From the NCBI RefSeq assembly GCF_018618415.1, contig NZ_JACSMA010000008.1, forward strand, positions 1 to 43,704: a stretch of 43,704 nt of DNA, read 5' to 3'. Shown here piece by piece: positions 1 to 10,372 of this stretch (position 1 is its first letter; each line of letters opens with the position of its first letter). The notes below the pieces were generated by a model, which worked only from the letters and a program-made list of their open reading frames with translations, did no database searches and had not been told where the DNA came from. Source of the stretch: Exiguobacterium sp. s146 (GTDB taxonomy: Bacteria > Bacillota > Bacilli > Exiguobacteriales > Exiguobacteriaceae). The position numbers and the translations under genes were made by a program.

Positions 1-30
1 GTCCTGAGCCAGGATCAAACTCTCCAAAGA
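1..30 (-). rRNA. rrs: 16S rRNA, 5' end only (cut by window edge)
   Basis: The reverse complement carries the near-universal 16S 5' sequence GGAGAGTTTGATCCTGGCTC followed by AGGAC, running off the left window edge. Only about the first 30 bases of the gene are present. The exact mature 5' end is set by analogy with Bacillus 16S and could differ by a few bases. It lies downstream of lysS, as in B. subtilis where an rRNA operon follows lysS. Confidence 0.95.
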
Positions 31-147
31 ATTTGATATAGCTCTTGAAAATGACGAAGCTTGCGCTTCATTCAAAAATTGTAAAACTTTTTTTGCCTCA
101 TCGTTCAGTTTTCAAAGTTCGTCTGTCGCTCATTGGCGACTCTTAAG

Positions 148-176
148 ATAATACAAGTCATCGACACAGTTGTCAA
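148..176 (-). promoter_or_regulatory. rRNA operon promoter, proximal (P2-like)
   Basis: On the minus strand a perfect -35 TTGACA (171-176) is followed after 17 bases by -10 TATTAT (148-153). This is close to the sigma-A consensus and reads into the 16S gene through a leader of about 110 bases. The leader contains the CTTTGAAAACTGAAC-type sequence often seen near Bacillales 16S genes. Confidence 0.85.
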
Positions 177-222
177 CCACTTTTTTTATTCTTTTCCGCT
201 GCCATCAGCGGCAACGTTTATT

Positions 223-251
223 ACTTTACCGTATCCCTAAATAGAACGCAA
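223..251 (-). promoter_or_regulatory. possible distal rRNA promoter (P1-like)
   Basis: On the minus strand TTGCGT (246-251) and TAAAGT (223-228) are separated by 17 bases, upstream of the stronger promoter at 148-176. Tandem promoters are usual for Bacillales rRNA operons, so this is a reasonable but weaker candidate. The rest of the stretch between lysS and 16S shows no gene. Confidence 0.45.
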
Positions 252-316
252 TACTTTTCGCGAAAGTTTTTCTAAAAAAGTTTTAGCGTCTTTAAACCGC
301 TAACTCTCCCCTAATA

Positions 317-348
317 GAAAAACCTCTCGCCCATAAGAGCGAGAGGTT
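317..348 (-). terminator. intrinsic terminator of lysS
   Basis: On the minus strand AACCTCTCGC pairs with GCGAGAGGTT around a short loop and is followed by a T run. It sits 12 bases after the lysS stop and separates lysS from the rRNA promoters. Confidence 0.9.
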
Positions 349-359
349 AAAACGATTCT

Positions 360-1920
<1,561 letters not shown>

Positions 1921-1937
1921 CACAGCCTAAACCGTTT

Positions 1938-1969
1938 GCTTGTGTGGTTCACTTTTTCGCCAAACAAGC
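1938..1969 (-). other. stem-loop in the dusB-lysS gap
   Basis: On the minus strand GCTTGTTTGG pairs with CCACACAAGC with one mismatch around a 12-base loop. It has no T run after it and lies just upstream of the terminator-like hairpin at 1892-1920. Together the two could form an attenuation leader, but no alternative pairing is obvious to me. Confidence 0.6.
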
Positions 1970-1997
1970 TTACCACAAATCAATTTTTTTCACTAGT

Positions 1998-2993
1998 TCA
2001 CACTTCTTGCATTTGTCGCTCGAGCTGTTCCACAAAATGATACAGCACGATGCCAAAAGCATCTCGCGATTCCGTTTCGTTGATTTGCTTCCGAACCGGG
2101 CCGCTGCCTTTCAACCCTTTCAAGTACCAAGCCGCGTGTTGACGCATCTCGCGAACGGCGGTCACTTCTCCTTTGATGGCAATCAAACGATCGAGATGCA
2201 ACATACAGATGTCAATCTTTTCACGCGCCGCCGGTTCTGGTGGAAGTTCACCCGTCTCCAAATACTGCACCGTTTGATAGAGCATCCACGGATTCCCGAG
2301 CGCTGCCCGCCCAATCATGACGGCATCAACGCCATAATGATCAATCGCATGCTTCGCTTCTTTGGGCGTCGAGATATCACCGTTACCGATAATCGGGACC
2401 GTCGCGATTTTCTTGGCTTCGCCGATCCAGTCCCAGTTTGCGGTTCCTTCATATTGTTGGGACCGCGTGCGACCATGGATCGCAATTGCCGCTGCCCCTC
2501 CCGATTGAGCAGCCCGAACATTGTCGAGAATATAAATATGGTCTTCATCCCAACCGAGACGCATTTTGACCGTGACCGGCTTCTCGACGGCGTTCGAGAC
2601 AGCGTTCACCATCTCGTAAACCTTATCTGGGTCGAGTAACCATTTGGCACCGGCCTCGCACTTCGTGACTTTCGGGACCGGACATCCCATATTGATATCG
2701 ATGATGTCCGCATTCGTGTTTTGATCCACGTACTGGGCCGCTCGAACGAGTGTATTCTTCGAACCACCGAAGATCTGGAGGCTGAGCGGTTTTTCCCGTT
2801 CATCGACGTAGAGCATCCGGAGCGTTCTCGCATTCTCCAATAAAATCCCTTTATCGCTGACCATTTCGGCACAGACGAGTCCCGCACCGAATTCTTTCGC
2901 GATTAAACGAAACGCAGGGTTTGTCACTCCGGCCATCGGGGCAAGCACGGCACGGTTCTTTATATCAATGTTACCAATTTTGAACCCTGACAC
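1998..2993 (-). CDS. dusB: tRNA-dihydrouridine synthase B
   Basis: FMN-dependent enzyme that reduces uridine to dihydrouridine in tRNA D-loops. The 331-residue protein begins with the flavin-binding PMAGVTNPAFR segment (about 19-29), has the catalytic cysteine in NMGCPVPK (Cys104), and a GRTRSQQYEG segment near residue 175. The start is a GTG at 2991-2993 behind AAGGAAGTGGAG. It follows folK by 22 bases, without the small DNA-binding gene yazB found there in B. subtilis, and is the last gene of the folate operon. A terminator-like hairpin follows. Confidence 0.93.
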   Translation of the reverse strand: MSGFKIGNIDIKNRAVLAPMAGVTNPAFRLIAKEFGAGLVCAEMVSDKGILLENARTLRMLYVDEREKPLSLQIFGGSKNTLVRAAQYVDQNTNADIIDINMGCPVPKVTKCEAGAKWLLDPDKVYEMVNAVSNAVEKPVTVKMRLGWDEDHIYILDNVRAAQSGGAAAIAIHGRTRSQQYEGTANWDWIGEAKKIATVPIIGNGDISTPKEAKHAIDHYGVDAVMIGRAALGNPWMLYQTVQYLETGELPPEPAAREKIDICMLHLDRLIAIKGEVTAVREMRQHAAWYLKGLKGSGPVRKQINETESRDAFGIVLYHFVEQLERQMQEV

Positions 2994-3015
2994 TTCTCCA
3001 CTTCCTTTGCTAACG

Positions 3016-3519
3016 TTAAACCGAGTTGACCAATGATTGTAACGGTCCGAGACGGACGACGTCTTGTCGTTCCGACGTAGGCAGGGCTTCTAGCAACGCC
3101 CGCACCGTCATCCCCTTTACCTCGACCGCCGGAGCAATCTCCGCGAACGGGGCAAGGACAAAAGCACGTTCATGCATCCGTGGATGCGGAACAGTTAACT
3201 GCTTCGATTGTATATCTTCGCTGTTATAGACCAAGATGTCAAGGTCGATTGTACGCGGTCCATTCTTGAATAGTCGTTCTCGCCCTAGGTCCCGTTCAAT
3301 CCGTTGGAGTTGAAGCAAGGCCGCCTCCGCAGAAAGCACCGGCTCGACTTCGACGACCATATTATAGAAGGAGGGCTGATCTGTATATCCAACAGGCGCC
3401 GTCTCATAGACGGACGATTCCTTCGTCACCTGAAGACCGCTTGCCGCCATCGCTTGAATCGCTTCTGCCAGATAGTTGGCGCGCTCTCCAATGTTCGATC
3501 CCAGTGCCACGTACATCAT
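3016..3519 (-). CDS. folK: 2-amino-4-hydroxy-6-hydroxymethyldihydropteridine pyrophosphokinase
   Basis: Transfers pyrophosphate from ATP to hydroxymethyl-dihydropterin, the substrate of FolP in folate synthesis. The 167-residue protein has the family hallmarks: ALGSNIGER near the N terminus (residues 5-13) and GPRTIDLDIL (87-96), which holds the metal-binding aspartates. The ATG at 3517-3519 overlaps the folB stop codon, with GGAGA upstream, so translation is probably coupled to folB. Confidence 0.95.
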   Translation of the reverse strand: MMYVALGSNIGERANYLAEAIQAMAASGLQVTKESSVYETAPVGYTDQPSFYNMVVEVEPVLSAEAALLQLQRIERDLGRERLFKNGPRTIDLDILVYNSEDIQSKQLTVPHPRMHERAFVLAPFAEIAPAVEVKGMTVRALLEALPTSERQDVVRLGPLQSLVNSV

Positions 3520-3881
3520 CCGTTTTGTCTCCTTGTCATCTCAATCGCGACCGAGTCGTAGTGTCCCGGGATAGGCGGATCCGGCTTGATGACTTTGACG
3601 GTAACGCTTTGAATCTTCTCACTGTGAGCCAAGACAGCCGTCGTGATGCGCTCGCCCAGCGCCTCGAGCAGATTGACCGGTTCCCCGGTGACGATGTCTT
3701 CCGTCAATTGATAGAGACCAGCATAGCTGACCCCGTCTGATAAATCATCCGATTGTCCGGCCGGCGCCAAATCCAACTCACACATCAAATCGATGTTGAA
3801 CCGTTGACCGAGTCGATTCTCTTCTTCAAACACACCGTGATAGCCATAAAAACGCATTCCATTCACAAACATCTTATCCAA
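3516..3881 (-). CDS. folB: dihydroneopterin aldolase
   Basis: Cleaves dihydroneopterin to hydroxymethyl-dihydropterin and glycolaldehyde. At 121 residues it is full length for the family; the FYGYHGVFEEE segment (11-21) and the VIKP segment ending at about residue 100, containing the conserved lysine, form the active site. It overlaps folP by 8 bases and folK by 4 bases, which fits translational coupling in one operon. Confidence 0.94.
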   Translation of the reverse strand: MDKMFVNGMRFYGYHGVFEEENRLGQRFNIDLMCELDLAPAGQSDDLSDGVSYAGLYQLTEDIVTGEPVNLLEALGERITTAVLAHSEKIQSVTVKVIKPDPPIPGHYDSVAIEMTRRQNG

Positions 3882-4659
3882 TTTGTCCGCCTCCCAGCAT
3901 CGCGTCCATCATGAGTGACGCTCGTTTATTCGCTCGTACATCATGGACACGGATCCACGCACAGCCTTTCATGATGCCTAAACACGTCGTCGCCAATGTC
4001 CCTTCCAATCGTTCTTCGGTCGGTAAATCAAGCGCTTGGCCGATAAATGATTTCCGCGACGTCCCGAGTAACACCGGGTAACCGAGGTTCGTGATCACGT
4101 CGAGTCGATTCATCAACTCCATATTTTGCGCATAGTCTTTCGCAAACCCGATTCCCGGGTCTAGCCAAATCATCTCTTCCGGGACACCGGCCGCTTGGGC
4201 GATTTCAATCGACTCATGCAAGTCACCGACGACCTCCTCGATGAAATGACCATAATTGCGATTGTCACGATTGTGCATCAAGATGATGGGAACGTTATAC
4301 GCCCGTGCCACTTGCGCCATCGACTGATCCCCCCACTTTGATCCCCAGACGTCATTAATGATGTCGGCCCCGGCTTCTAATGCCGCTTGTGCCACCACCG
4401 GTTTGTACGTATCGATGGAGATGAGCACGTCGAGTTCTTGCTTCAGTTGACGAATGACAGGAACGACCCGCTCGATTTCTTCTTCCGCCGAGACGAACCG
4501 GGCTCCCGGCCGTGTCGATTCCCCACCGATGTCAATCGCGTCCGCTCCGTCTTGAACGAGTTGCTTGGCGTGAGCGACCGCCTGTTCAAGCCCCGTATAC
4601 CGTCCCCCGTCTGAAAACGAGTCCGGCGTCACATTTAAAATGCCCATGACTTTTGTCAT
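3874..4659 (-). CDS. folP: dihydropteroate synthase
   Basis: Joins p-aminobenzoate to hydroxymethyl-dihydropterin pyrophosphate; the sulfonamide target. The TIM-barrel protein of 261 residues shows MGILNVTPDSFSDGG (5-19), DIGGESTRPGA (43-53) and the SRKSFIG loop near residue 200. The start at 4659 has GGGAAG upstream. It overlaps the pabC end by 4 bases, so the enzymes making PABA and using it are translated from the same message. Confidence 0.96.
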   Translation of the reverse strand: MTKVMGILNVTPDSFSDGGRYTGLEQAVAHAKQLVQDGADAIDIGGESTRPGARFVSAEEEIERVVPVIRQLKQELDVLISIDTYKPVVAQAALEAGADIINDVWGSKWGDQSMAQVARAYNVPIILMHNRDNRNYGHFIEEVVGDLHESIEIAQAAGVPEEMIWLDPGIGFAKDYAQNMELMNRLDVITNLGYPVLLGTSRKSFIGQALDLPTEERLEGTLATTCLGIMKGCAWIRVHDVRANKRASLMMDAMLGGGQIG

Positions 4660-5486
4660 CGCGTTTCTTCCCTTTCAATCGCATGCATCAAGACAGACCA
4701 ACATGCTTTAAATTTTACCCCGTCTTTGCCTGGATAGCTGTTCCCGGCATAGTGTGTGACCGGCGCAATCTGTTGAACCGAATTGGTCAACCAAATTTCG
4801 TCTGCCCGAGCAAGTTCAGCAAACGTCACATCACGTTCACTCACCTCGAACGTATCCGTCACCCAGCGCCGCGTGACTCCGGCGAGCGCACCGGTCGTAA
4901 GCGGTGTCGTCCAAAGCTGGTCCGCTTCGACCCAAAAGATGTTCGAGACGAGTCCTTCCACGACATATCCTGCGTCGTCTGCGAACAGTCCCTCCGCTTC
5001 CCGGTCAATGAGCATTCGTTTCCCTAATATGTTGTTCATATAATGATGAGACTTTAAGCGGAACGCCGCTTCGGGCCGACTTCTTGGAAACGGAATGGCT
5101 TCCAACCGTTTTTCCACGGGCTGGAACGACTCCAACAGCGGTTTGATAAGCAACGTCACGTTCGGATGCGTATAACGTCCGTCATACAGTCCGAGTGGCG
5201 CCTCGCCCGCGGACACGTTCAAGCGTACATATAGATTCGGAGTCCCGTTTTGACGAACGACGTCTTGAATCGCCTGTTCAATCTCTTGTTTCGTATACGG
5301 TAAATCGATCCACAGTTCCGCTAAGCTCTTCTCCAGCCGCTCCCAGTGAAGATCAAACAAAAACGGGATGCCATCGAACGTTCGAAACGTCTCGAATAGG
5401 CCCATTCCATATAAAAACCCGTGATCCTCCACCGGAATCATCACTTCAGAACGACCTCGCAATTCGCCGTTATGCCAAAGCCACAT
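4656..5486 (-). CDS. pabC: aminodeoxychorismate lyase (PLP, class IV)
   Basis: Converts aminodeoxychorismate to p-aminobenzoate and pyruvate. The 276-residue protein has the fold-type IV aminotransferase/lyase features: an early [13 protein letters not shown] segment (21-33) and a lysine in [10 protein letters not shown] (about Lys145) that should bind PLP. The start overlaps pabA by 17 bases with AGGTG upstream. D-amino acid transaminase or BCAT are alternatives within the fold, but position between pabA and folP makes the lyase call strong. Confidence 0.93.
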   Translation of the reverse strand: MWLWHNGELRGRSEVMIPVEDHGFLYGMGLFETFRTFDGIPFLFDLHWERLEKSLAELWIDLPYTKQEIEQAIQDVVRQNGTPNLYVRLNVSAGEAPLGLYDGRYTHPNVTLLIKPLLESFQPVEKRLEAIPFPRSRPEAAFRLKSHHYMNNILGKRMLIDREAEGLFADDAGYVVEGLVSNIFWVEADQLWTTPLTTGALAGVTRRWVTDTFEVSERDVTFAELARADEIWLTNSVQQIAPVTHYAGNSYPGKDGVKFKACWSVLMHAIEREETR

Positions 5487-6054
5487 GACGATACACCTCG
5501 ATAAAATTGCGAATCATGTCTTTTCCGTGCTCGGTCAAAATCGCTTCCGGATGAAACTGCACGCCTTCGATCGGTAACGTTTCATGCCGCAACGCCATAA
5601 TCTCTCCCAGGCTCGTCTCGGCCGTGACTTGCAAACACGACGGCAGCGAGTCGCGTTCGACCGCGAGCGAATGATAGCGTGTCACAATCGTCTGTTGCGG
5701 GACGCCGTCAAACAGCGTGTTGCCGTCATGTTGAATCGCCGACGTCTTGCCGTGCATGAGCCGCTCGGCATGCACGACTTTTCCGCCGAACGCTTGAGCA
5801 ATCGCCTGATGCCCGAGACACACGCCTAAAATCGGGATACGACCGGCAAACGCCTGAATCGTATCGATGCTGATTCCGGCTTCACTCGGCGTACATGGAC
5901 CGGGTGAAATGACAAGATAACTTGGGGCGAGCGCTTCAATTTCCTCGAGCGTGATGTCATCGTTACGACGGACGACGAGCTGTTCACCGAGTTCCCCAAA
6001 GTATTGAACCAAATTGTATGTGAACGAGTCATAGTTATCGATGAGTAAAATCAT
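5470..6054 (-). CDS. pabA: aminodeoxychorismate/anthranilate synthase glutamine amidotransferase
   Basis: Class I glutaminase subunit that supplies ammonia to PabB; in Bacillus the same subunit also serves anthranilate synthase. The protein of 194 residues has the nucleophile Cys79 in LGVCLGHQ and the His-Glu pair in QFHPEAIL near residue 168. I chose the ATG at 6052-6054 over an upstream in-frame start because it has GGAGG seven bases before it, overlaps the pabB stop as ATGA and begins exactly at the family start [14 protein letters not shown]. Confidence 0.95.
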   Translation of the reverse strand: MILLIDNYDSFTYNLVQYFGELGEQLVVRRNDDITLEEIEALAPSYLVISPGPCTPSEAGISIDTIQAFAGRIPILGVCLGHQAIAQAFGGKVVHAERLMHGKTSAIQHDGNTLFDGVPQQTIVTRYHSLAVERDSLPSCLQVTAETSLGEIMALRHETLPIEGVQFHPEAILTEHGKDMIRNFIEVYRHVALA

Positions 6055-7430
6055 ACTGTCGCCTCCGTCATTTCTTTCGCGGCCCATAGTGCCTTCGCCT
6101 TGGAAAGTGATTCGGCATACTCCGCTTCCGGATCCGAATCGATTACAATCCCGGCACCGGCCTGAACATGGGCGATTCCGTCCTTGACGACCATCGTCCG
6201 AATCGTGATGTTGAACACGAGGTCGTCATCCCAACTGAGCCAGCCGTATGAGCCCGTATAAATCCCACGCCGGACCGGTTCGAGTTCTTCGATGATTTCC
6301 ATCGTCCGGATTTTCGGCGCCCCGGTGATGGTGCCGCCGGGGAACATGGCGCCGAGCGCCTCGGCTCCTGACACACCGTCTCGCATCACACCACGCACGT
6401 TCGAGACGATATGTTGGACGTGCGAGTATTTCTCAATGACCATCAGCTCATCGACATGCACCGTCCCATAAGCGGCGACTTTGCCCAAGTCGTTTCGTTC
6501 CAGGTCGACGAGCATAACGTGTTCGGCCCGCTCTTTCTCATTGTCGAGCAACGTCCGCGCCAATTCCAAATCTTCCGCCTCGTTCCGGCCTCGCGGTCTC
6601 GTTCCGGCAATCGGACGGGTCGAGATGGCGGCGCCGTGCTTCTCGAGTAACAGTTCCGGTGAAGCCGACACCATCGTGAGCGAGTCGTCAGCGAAATAAC
6701 CCATATACGGTGACGGGTTCACTTTCCGAAGCGTGTCATAGATGTGACGCGGGTGCGCGAGTAACGGTTCCGATTGCCGGACGCTCAAGTTCACTTGAAA
6801 CACATCGCCCTCGACGATGTAGTCCTGAATCTTTCGCACTGCCGTCACGAACGTCTCTGGTGACAGCGAACGCGAACGTTCGAGTGCTCCGTTCGCGACC
6901 GGCGGGAACGCATAGTGCGTCTCGGTGTGCCAGAGGGCGGCAAAGCGATCGAGCTTCACTTCTAACTGATCGTCCGCCGTGACGAGCGTATATAGGATTG
7001 ACTCTTCTTCATCGAAGACTGCCACTTCATCGAACAGTAAGAATGAGACGTCCGGTGTCGCCAAATCGTCCGCCGCCTGCCGCGGTAAACGTTCGAGCGT
7101 TCGGGCCACGTCATAGCTCACATAGCCGATCATCCCACCAAAAAACGGGGGAGCGCCAGCCGGGCGCTCGGTAGCGTATCGGGTCCGGATCGTTTCGACG
7201 ATGTCGAGCGGGTCACCGTAAAGTGTTTCCGTCGCCGTTGCTGTCGCGAACGTCCCGACACCATCTTTCACGTGAAGCGTAGCGAACGGTTCAATCCCGG
7301 CCATCGTATAACGACCGACGCGACCGCTCTCTAACCACGCGTAATGCTTCTTTCCTTCGGTCAATGTCATATAGGTGTCGTACATCTTCTCTTTTGTCAT
7401 GCGCATCGTTTTGAACGCTGTTCGTCTCAC
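6051..7430 (-). CDS. pabB: aminodeoxychorismate synthase component I
   Basis: Uses ammonia from PabA to aminate chorismate. At 459 residues it is the chorismate-binding family; the C-terminal half contains [11 protein letters not shown] and [15 protein letters not shown], typical of TrpE/PabB enzymes. Start is a GTG at 7428-7430 with GGGGG upstream; an ATG nine codons on is an alternative. First gene of the operon pabB-pabA-pabC-folP-folB-folK-dusB. TrpE is the paralogue to exclude, and the folate genes immediately downstream argue for PabB. Confidence 0.94.
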   Translation of the reverse strand: MRRTAFKTMRMTKEKMYDTYMTLTEGKKHYAWLESGRVGRYTMAGIEPFATLHVKDGVGTFATATATETLYGDPLDIVETIRTRYATERPAGAPPFFGGMIGYVSYDVARTLERLPRQAADDLATPDVSFLLFDEVAVFDEEESILYTLVTADDQLEVKLDRFAALWHTETHYAFPPVANGALERSRSLSPETFVTAVRKIQDYIVEGDVFQVNLSVRQSEPLLAHPRHIYDTLRKVNPSPYMGYFADDSLTMVSASPELLLEKHGAAISTRPIAGTRPRGRNEAEDLELARTLLDNEKERAEHVMLVDLERNDLGKVAAYGTVHVDELMVIEKYSHVQHIVSNVRGVMRDGVSGAEALGAMFPGGTITGAPKIRTMEIIEELEPVRRGIYTGSYGWLSWDDDLVFNITIRTMVVKDGIAHVQAGAGIVIDSDPEAEYAESLSKAKALWAAKEMTEATV

Positions 7431-7465
7431 GCCACATTCCCCCGTTCCACTAATTCATGCCTTTA

Positions 7466-7494
7466 ATTGTACACAAGAAAAGGCAGTTACCGAA
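7466..7494 (-). promoter_or_regulatory. possible promoter of the pab/fol operon
   Basis: A -10-like TACAAT (7466-7471, minus strand) lies just after the cysK terminator; the matching -35 position, 17 bases upstream, falls inside the hairpin and is poor (TTCGGT). No better candidate exists in the 94-base gap, so the operon is either driven from here or by read-through. Confidence 0.35.
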
Positions 7495-7518
7495 AGAAGT
7501 TGTCTCCCGGTAACTGCC
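7478..7518 (-). terminator. intrinsic terminator of cysK
   Basis: On the minus strand GGCAGTTACCG and CGGTAACTGCC form a perfect 11-bp stem with a 15-base loop, followed by TTTTCTTG. Confidence 0.88.
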
Positions 7519-7524
7519 GTTTGT

Positions 7525-8478
7525 TTACGAGCGTACGCTATCTGATTCTTCGTCGAATTGATAGAGCGGTGTGCTAAGGTAGCGTTCTCCGTTTGATGGG
7601 ATAATCGCCAGCACGTTTTTGCCTTTGCCGAGACGTTTAGCCGTATCGACAGCGGCAGCGATGGCCGCCCCAGACGAGATGCCGCCGAGCACGCCGTTCG
7701 TTTTGGCAGCGAGACGTGCGTATTCGAACGCCTGATCGGTCGTGATTTGAAGGACACCTTCATAAATCTCCGTATCAAGAATCGACGGGATGAACCCAGC
7801 CCCGATTCCTTGGATTTTATGCGGGCCTGGTTTGCCGCCCGATAAGACCGGTGAATCGACCGGTTCGACCGCTAGGATCTGAACGTTCGGATAGTGGGCT
7901 TTCAACACTTTACCCGCTCCCGTAATCGTTCCACCTGTCCCGACGCCGGCGATGAACGCATCGACTTGAAGGCCTGACGCATCGAACGCGTCGACGATTT
8001 CAGGTCCCGTCGTCATCTCGTGCACGTTCGGGTTGGCTTCATTGTTAAACTGTTGCGGGAGGAAATAACCGTTTTGTTCAGCCTCTTCCGTCGCGCGGCG
8101 AATCGCTCCGCCCATTCCTTCAGGACCCGGTGTCAAAATGAGTTCGGCACCGTAGCCACGAAGCAGGTTGCGACGTTCCATGCTCATCGTTTCCGGCATG
8201 ACTAAAATCGCTTTATAGCCTTTGGCCGCACTGACCATGGCGAGACCGATTCCTGTGTTCCCACTGGTCGGTTCGATAATCGTATCTCCTGGTTTCAAGA
8301 CCCCTTCTCGTTCCGCCGCTTCAATCATTGCGAGCGCAATCCGGTCTTTTACGCTCGAGCCCGGGTTCATATACTCCAACTTCAAGTAAACCGTGGCATC
8401 TTCGGCGCCAGTCAATCCATTCAACTTCACAATCGGTGTCTTGCCAATTAAGTCTGTTACTGAATCTACGATACGCAT
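7525..8478 (-). CDS. cysK: cysteine synthase (O-acetylserine sulfhydrylase)
   Basis: PLP enzyme making cysteine from O-acetylserine and sulfide. The 317-residue protein has the PLP lysine in NPGSSVKDR (Lys44), the substrate loop EPTSGNTG (about 69-76) and the GTGGT phosphate-binding motif near residue 178. Strong RBS GGAGGAGG precedes the ATG at 8478. It has its own promoter and terminator and lies between hslO and the pab operon exactly as in B. subtilis, except that the prsA-like foldase gene yacD is absent. Confidence 0.95.
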   Translation of the reverse strand: MRIVDSVTDLIGKTPIVKLNGLTGAEDATVYLKLEYMNPGSSVKDRIALAMIEAAEREGVLKPGDTIIEPTSGNTGIGLAMVSAAKGYKAILVMPETMSMERRNLLRGYGAELILTPGPEGMGGAIRRATEEAEQNGYFLPQQFNNEANPNVHEMTTGPEIVDAFDASGLQVDAFIAGVGTGGTITGAGKVLKAHYPNVQILAVEPVDSPVLSGGKPGPHKIQGIGAGFIPSILDTEIYEGVLQITTDQAFEYARLAAKTNGVLGGISSGAAIAAAVDTAKRLGKGKNVLAIIPSNGERYLSTPLYQFDEESDSVRS

Positions 8479-8519
8479 TTCATTTCCTCCTCCATAATTC
8501 CGACTATTCCGATATTGTA

Positions 8520-8549
8520 ATCATACCCTATCAGATTCAAAATATGCAA
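8520..8549 (-). promoter_or_regulatory. cysK promoter
   Basis: On the minus strand TTGCAT (8544-8549) and TATGAT (8520-8525) are 18 bases apart. Two GGAAT copies lie just downstream, before the RBS, as noted in the findings. Confidence 0.7.
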
Positions 8550-8564
8550 TTTGGAGCAAAGCGG

Positions 8565-9491
8565 TCAGCGTGCTTGTTGTTTCATCGTTTCTAATTGTTC
8601 CGCCGAGAAGTGGTATTTCTCGCCGCAGAAGTGACAAACCGCCTCAGCGCCGCCATCTTCTTCGATCATTTGGCTGATTTCGTCAGCTCCGAGTCCGATG
8701 ATGGCACTTTCCATGCGGTCGCGACCACATGTGCAATTGAACTGAACCGGTTTTTGATCCAACACTTCAAGGCTGTCGCCAAGGAGCATATGGAGCATCT
8801 CTTCCGGTGTCTTCTCTTCCCCAATGAGGACCGATACCGGCGGGAACGACTTGAGTGCCTGTTCAAGCGATTGAATCGTCTCTTCTGACGCATCCGGCAT
8901 CAATTGAACGATGATTCCACCGGCCGCGAGAATCGATTCATCTTCTGGCAAGACGAGGACACCCGCGCCGACAACTGACGGTACTTGTTCAGATGTCGCG
9001 AAATAGTACGTGAAGTCTTCACTGATCTCACCCGTTTGAATCTCAGACGAGCCGCCAACAAAGTCTTTCAAGCCGAGGTCTTTAACGACCGAAATCGTCC
9101 CTTTTCCGACGACTTCGCCAACTTTCAATTTCGTCAAACCGTGGTCGTTGACAAACGTACCACCTTCAACGCGTGGATGAGACACGTAACCGCGCACATC
9201 ACCGGCCGTATCAGCATCGACGATGATTTTTCCAATCGGACCATCGCCTTCGACTTTAAGCGTCACGCGGGCAGCGCCTTTTTGCATCGCCCCGATCATC
9301 GTCCCAATCGTCATCGTCCGGCCGAGCGCTGCTGAAGCGACCGGTGTCGTCTGATGACGGAGTTGTGTTTCGAAGATTGTTTTCGTCGTCCGGACGGCAA
9401 ACGCTCGGACTTCCCCGTTGAATCCGAGGGCACGGACGAGGTAATCGGCTTTCATTTGGTCAAGTAATGCTTGTTGTTCTGGTTGAATCAT
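8565..9491 (-). CDS. hslO: redox-regulated chaperone Hsp33
   Basis: Cytosolic holdase that is switched on by oxidation of a zinc-binding cysteine cluster. The 308-residue protein ends with the expected four cysteines, CxC in FNCTCGRD (about 240) and CxxC in VCHFCGEKYHF (about 270). Start at 9491 follows AAAGGAGT. It is 20 bases downstream of coaX with no terminator between, so the two are probably cotranscribed. Confidence 0.95.
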   Translation of the reverse strand: MIQPEQQALLDQMKADYLVRALGFNGEVRAFAVRTTKTIFETQLRHQTTPVASAALGRTMTIGTMIGAMQKGAARVTLKVEGDGPIGKIIVDADTAGDVRGYVSHPRVEGGTFVNDHGLTKLKVGEVVGKGTISVVKDLGLKDFVGGSSEIQTGEISEDFTYYFATSEQVPSVVGAGVLVLPEDESILAAGGIIVQLMPDASEETIQSLEQALKSFPPVSVLIGEEKTPEEMLHMLLGDSLEVLDQKPVQFNCTCGRDRMESAIIGLGADEISQMIEEDGGAEAVCHFCGEKYHFSAEQLETMKQQAR

Positions 9492-9512
9492 ATTGAGTAA
9501 CTCCTTTAAAGT

Positions 9513-10277
9513 TTATTTCTGGTTACGCTCATAGATGAGACGAAGCCCATCGAGCGTCAAGAATGAATCGACGACGTCAATCGTCTCGGCATGTTCGCTA
9601 ATCAAACGCGCGAGACCGCCCGTGGCAATCACGGTCGCTTCTCCGACTTCACGTTTCATGCGACCGACAATGCCGTCGACTTGTGCGACATAGCCGTAAT
9701 ACGTTCCGGACTGCATCGCTTGAATTGTATTTTTCCCAACGACCGTAGGCGGTGTCGCGAGCTCGATACGCGGTAGTTTGGCCGCTCGTTGATAGAGCGC
9801 CTCGACCGAGATCATGATTCCCGGTGAAATGATGCCTCCGTGATAACGACGGTTCTCATCAATATAGCAGTACGTCGTCGCCGTTCCGAAATCGACGATG
9901 ATGAGCGGTCCATCATACTTGGCGATTCCAGCGACCGCGTTGACGATACGGTCCGCACCTACTTCACGTGGATTATCGACATGAATGTCGAGACCGGTTT
10001 TCACGCCGGGACCGACGACAATCGGCCGGACATTGAAATAGCGTTGCGACATCTGTTCGAGCGGAAAGATGACCGGTGGCACGACCGAAGACAGAATCAC
10101 GCCGTCAATCTGATCGAACGAGACGTTCGAATGATCGAACAGCGATTTCACGAGCATGCCGTATTCATCGGTTGTTTTCGTACGGTCTGTCGAGATGCGC
10201 CAATGATGGACGAGCGTCTCACCATCATACATCCCAAGGACAATATTTGTATTCCCAACATCAATCACTAAAATCAT
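9513..10277 (-). CDS. coaX: type III pantothenate kinase
   Basis: First step of coenzyme A synthesis, phosphorylating pantothenate. The 254-residue protein shows the ASKHA-fold phosphate loop LVIDVGNTN at its N terminus and VDFGTATT near residue 125, both typical of CoaX. An upstream in-frame GTG overlaps the ribosome binding site GTGAGGAAC, so I start at the ATG at 10275-10277. Cotranscribed with hslO downstream; separated from ftsH by a strong terminator. Confidence 0.95.
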   Translation of the reverse strand: MILVIDVGNTNIVLGMYDGETLVHHWRISTDRTKTTDEYGMLVKSLFDHSNVSFDQIDGVILSSVVPPVIFPLEQMSQRYFNVRPIVVGPGVKTGLDIHVDNPREVGADRIVNAVAGIAKYDGPLIIVDFGTATTYCYIDENRRYHGGIISPGIMISVEALYQRAAKLPRIELATPPTVVGKNTIQAMQSGTYYGYVAQVDGIVGRMKREVGEATVIATGGLARLISEHAETIDVVDSFLTLDGLRLIYERNQK

Positions 10278-10318
10278 GATAGCGTTCCTCACTTTGTTGT
10301 CAATTACAGTTCGCTCGA

Positions 10319-10327
10319 ATTATAACA
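10319..10327 (-). promoter_or_regulatory. extended -10 promoter for coaX-hslO
   Basis: TGTTATAAT on the minus strand is an extended -10 element directly after the ftsH terminator T run. The -35 position would fall in the terminator stem and does not match the consensus, which an extended -10 can tolerate. Confidence 0.6.
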
Positions 10328-10329
10328 CG

Positions 10330-10365
10330 AAAAAAGACGAATGCCTTGTTTAGGGCATTCGTCTT
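10330..10365 (-). terminator. intrinsic terminator of ftsH
   Basis: On the minus strand AAGACGAATGCC pairs with GGCATTCGTCTT across an 8-base loop, followed by more T, seven bases after the ftsH stop. Confidence 0.92.
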
Positions 10366-10372
10366 GATTTCA

